A stretch of 30,832 nucleotides of DNA from a virus. The stretch covers positions 1 to 30,832 of the IMG/VR virus record IMGVR_UViG_3300043466_000640; one strand, written 5' to 3'. The notes under the pieces are model-generated. The model was not told the DNA's origin. It saw only the letters and a program-made list of their open reading frames with translations, and made no database searches. Positions 28,729-30,832 of the stretch are shown here, piece after piece. Position 1 is the first letter of the stretch; each line of letters begins with the position of its first letter. A program made the position numbers and the translations under genes.

Positions 28729-30720
28729 TTATTTTCCAAATCTGTTTCGGATTTTACCTTCCACTGCAAGGGGCAATCCCTGACCCCATGCAGGCGCTTC
28801 AACCATTATCTGCTGCACAGCGCGCGCTACGTCTTGTGCATCTTCTTCCGCGCACTCCACAATAATTTCATCGTGAATATGTGCTATAGCTTGAAACCCT
28901 TTTTCATCTAGCCGGCGCAACGCCGACCGCAAAACATCATGTGCAACAGCCTGCGTCACGTTTTCGCAAGCTAACCCGCGCCATAATCTACCTCTGGGCC
29001 ATTCCTTAGCGTCGGCTGCTGGCTTCCAAGAAGCCTTGGCATAGGTCAGATTGCCTTCGTTGTCAAAACGGGCGAAAGGATAACATAACACACGGCCAGA
29101 CGGAAGAGCATACCAAAGATGCAATCCGTCAAATAAATATGTAATACGCCCCGCGGTAAACTCCCGCCCCTTGTTCCGCATGGCGCGCATATAGGCGTCT
29201 TCCAACGCAGACCAAAAGTGAACTGCCCACGGGTTCGCCTTGCGCCATGCTTGCACTACGCGCCGCGCATCGCTTTCAGGTATGTTTACGTTGTAAATGC
29301 GACCCATCGCGGCAAACGCGCCTACAGAACCCCCAAATCCACATGCGAGAATTGCTACTTTCCCTTGTTGCCGGCGGTCTGACTTTCCTGTCTCTTCATA
29401 CTCGCGTAGGATGTCGGCTTCATTTTCGTTAAAAATAGCCGCCGCCTCGCGGCAGTAAATGTCACGACCGCCAACAAACACGTCAAGCACGTCTTGCGAA
29501 GACCGATGCAAAGATAGCCACGGGTTGACCCGCGCTTCAATCGAAGTCCAATCGTATATTACAAACTTTTTCCCCTTGGGCGCTATGATGGACGGGCGCA
29601 GCATACCCTTCAGCACGTCCGTCACACGGCGACCATGCGCGGGGACAATCTGGTGGCCGCGCACCATAGCCTGCCGCACTAATGCAGGGTCGTCGGCACA
29701 CTTTCTGGGGAAATTTTGGATTTGAAGCCCAAATGATGAAGCGCGGCCAGTAGCACTGCCTCCTGCAAATACAAATGCTCCTCTAACTCGAAAATCTTCC
29801 TCATCAGCAAGCGCCGCGGCCCGCTGGAATTTTGCCACGGACGATGCCCAGAGATCGTCCGCGCACTGGATGACTTCCGCGACTTCTGATGGAACTTCAT
29901 CTGGATTTTCCCCCGCCAGCGTGAGCAGGTTAGCGCGCACGTTCTTGTCGATAGATAGCTTGGCTTCGCCGTCTTTGTAAATGGTCGCCAGTTCAAGCGC
30001 CTGCGGTCCCACCCTGTCCAGCACCCACTTCTTCATCTTGGGGCTGCGGACGGATTTAATCTCGCCTTGCGTCACCTCTGCGACAATGTCTTGTATCTCG
30101 ACCATCTCTTCTTGAGCGTAGCGCACAGCGGCCAGCGCCAATGGCCGATCCAGCAACACGCCGCGGTCGTTGATGCGTTCGTTGGTGTGATAGTCGGCCA
30201 ACTCTTCCGCCGACAGCGGACGCTGCGCCTGCGCGATAGCGCGCATGGCACGCACATCCTGTTCGCAATAATCGACCATCTCCTGCATCAGCGTCGCGTC
30301 CTCGCGGAACGTGCCGTCTGATTGCGGGATGGACAGCAAGCGGATCAGTTGACCGCCGCGATGGTCTTTCTTCATGGTCGCGCCAGCGAAGCGGCCCACA
30401 TCCTCAAGGCTGCCCGGCGCGCAGTTAGCGCGGGCTTGCGCTGCGGTGCAGTAGAACTGCTCCAGCTTGAAATCGACCTGAAGGACATACCAGAATATCA
30501 GGCGCTCGAACGCTGCGTTGTGCGCGTATACCAGCCCCTTATGATCTTTGACCTCTTGCGGGAAAGGCTCACTGGGGAGCCACGTCCGCACGTCTTCGTC
30601 ATCAAATGCGTATGACATACACAGCACGTCGGTGCTGGCGTCCTGCGCGTAGTTGTACACGCCGCGGCTGCGAAGGTCGCACCGGCTGCGCGTCTCAAAG
30701 TCAATCCATAATTTAGACAT
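28729..30720 (-). CDS. Family A DNA polymerase with 3'-5' exonuclease
   Basis: The product is 663 residues from the ATG at 30720; a GTG at 30732 is less likely. The N-terminal DnaQ-like exonuclease has WIDFET (Asp7, Glu9), HNAAFERL and YCEQDV (Tyr151, Asp155), so proofreading looks intact, although motif II carries Glu in place of the usual Asp. The polymerase part has motif A VIYDWTSIEARV (Asp390), motif B RRQQGKVAILACGFG and motif C AHIHDEIIVE (His616, Asp617, Glu618). There is no 5'-3' exonuclease. It is the replicative phage enzyme, co-transcribed with the primase-helicase. Confidence 0.95.
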   Translation of the reverse strand: MSKLWIDFETRSRCDLRSRGVYNYAQDASTDVLCMSYAFDDEDVRTWLPSEPFPQEVKDHKGLVYAHNAAFERLIFWYVLQVDFKLEQFYCTAAQARANCAPGSLEDVGRFAGATMKKDHRGGQLIRLLSIPQSDGTFREDATLMQEMVDYCEQDVRAMRAIAQAQRPLSAEELADYHTNERINDRGVLLDRPLALAAVRYAQEEMVEIQDIVAEVTQGEIKSVRSPKMKKWVLDRVGPQALELATIYKDGEAKLSIDKNVRANLLTLAGENPDEVPSEVAEVIQCADDLWASSVAKFQRAAALADEEDFRVRGAFVFAGGSATGRASSFGLQIQNFPRKCADDPALVRQAMVRGHQIVPAHGRRVTDVLKGMLRPSIIAPKGKKFVIYDWTSIEARVNPWLSLHRSSQDVLDVFVGGRDIYCREAAAIFNENEADILREYEETGKSDRRQQGKVAILACGFGGSVGAFAAMGRIYNVNIPESDARRVVQAWRKANPWAVHFWSALEDAYMRAMRNKGREFTAGRITYLFDGLHLWYALPSGRVLCYPFARFDNEGNLTYAKASWKPAADAKEWPRGRLWRGLACENVTQAVAHDVLRSALRRLDEKGFQAIAHIHDEIIVECAEEDAQDVARAVQQIMVEAPAWGQGLPLAVEGKIRNRFGK

Positions 30721-30745
30721 AGAAGTTCTCACTCTTCTGCTACTC

Positions 30746-30769
30746 GCCGGGGTGGTGGATCACCCCGGC
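30746..30769 (-). promoter_or_regulatory. Perfect 9-bp hairpin between the edge gene and the polymerase
   Basis: GCCGGGGTG (30746-30754) and CACCCCGGC (30761-30769) pair perfectly with a 6-nt loop. On the minus strand no T run follows (GAGTAG), so it is not a normal intrinsic terminator. It lies 12 bp beyond the upstream gene's stop and 25 bp before the polymerase ATG. It could stabilize an mRNA end or be a processing site. Confidence 0.75.
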
Positions 30770-30780
30770 TTTCGCACCCC

Positions 30781-30832
30781 TTAAACTACGCGACGACGAC
30801 GACGCGCACCTTCAGCGGCTTCAGGTTCAGCG
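30781..30832 (-). CDS. C-terminal end of a gene upstream of the polymerase (partial)
   Basis: The last 16 codons and TAA of a minus-strand gene enter from the right edge, reading AEPEAAEGARRRRRVV. In phages with this type of polymerase the gene just upstream is often a DUF2815-type single-stranded DNA-binding protein, and members I recall end in a similar basic run. Too little is present to assign it; the frame and stop position relative to the polymerase are the main support. Confidence 0.5.
   Translation of the reverse strand, partial: AEPEAAEGARRRRRVV

Noticed and set aside
1-30832. Integrase, lysogeny repressor, tRNA genes or phage RNA polymerase
   Set aside because: None of the translations shows tyrosine or serine recombinase motifs, a CI-like repressor or a single-subunit RNA polymerase, and I saw no tRNA cloverleaf; they may lie outside the window.

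Overview
The window is part of a tailed double-stranded DNA phage genome with short-tailed (podovirus, P22-like) architecture. The evidence is a P22-type set of virion genes: a large portal, a P22-fold coat protein with scaffold, gp4- and gp10-like neck plugs, a tailspike-type head-binding domain and three ejection-type proteins, with no tape measure, tail tube or sheath. I see no integrase, excisionase, lysogeny repressor, tRNA or CRISPR array, so a lytic lifestyle fits, but the genome continues past both window ends. The host cannot be fixed from sequence alone. Sigma-70-like promoters and an rrn-type boxA suggest a proteobacterium, possibly an alphaproteobacterium.

Layout. (1) Positions 1-21315, minus strand: one long late block, read right to left. 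Order: terS, terL, four small basic proteins, portal, a DUF5856-like protein, a small structural protein, scaffold, coat, decoration-type proteins, gp4-like and gp10-like neck proteins, fibre with S74 chaperone, tailspike, small proteins, GNAT acetyltransferase, three ejection-type proteins (one with a lysozyme-like domain), and a lysis cassette. The cassette holds an XhlA-like membrane protein, a lipoprotein, two related holin-like proteins and the start of an endolysin that runs off the left edge. Most neighbours overlap by 1-17 nt or abut. (2) Positions 21316-22003: a gene-free divergent control region with promoters, direct and inverted repeats and a C-rich tract. (3) Positions 22004-25841, plus strand: a tightly packed run of eighteen small genes, including four hydrophobic micro-proteins, two Cys-rich proteins, an adenine methyltransferase and a small DNA-binding-like protein. 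(4) Positions 25842-26271: a regulatory cassette (nested inverted repeat, strong promoter, GAAA-capped stem-loop, boxA) in front of one 90-residue gene. (5) Positions 26279-30832, minus strand: replication genes (family A DNA polymerase, then primase-helicase) ending at an intrinsic terminator, with the end of one more gene at the right edge.

How it works together. The plus-strand small genes look like an early takeover operon. The right-hand minus operon copies the genome. The long minus-strand block packages DNA, builds the capsid and short tail, delivers DNA and lyses the cell. Several real genes here are too short or too truncated for simple length-filtered ORF calling (the endolysin start, the XhlA-like gene, the 43-, 46-, 52- and 59-residue virion-region genes and the micro-proteins). 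The least explained parts are the boxA cassette at 25.9 kb, the control region at 21.3-22.0 kb, three similar hairpins around the coat/decoration genes, and a holin-like protein with an EF-hand calcium loop.
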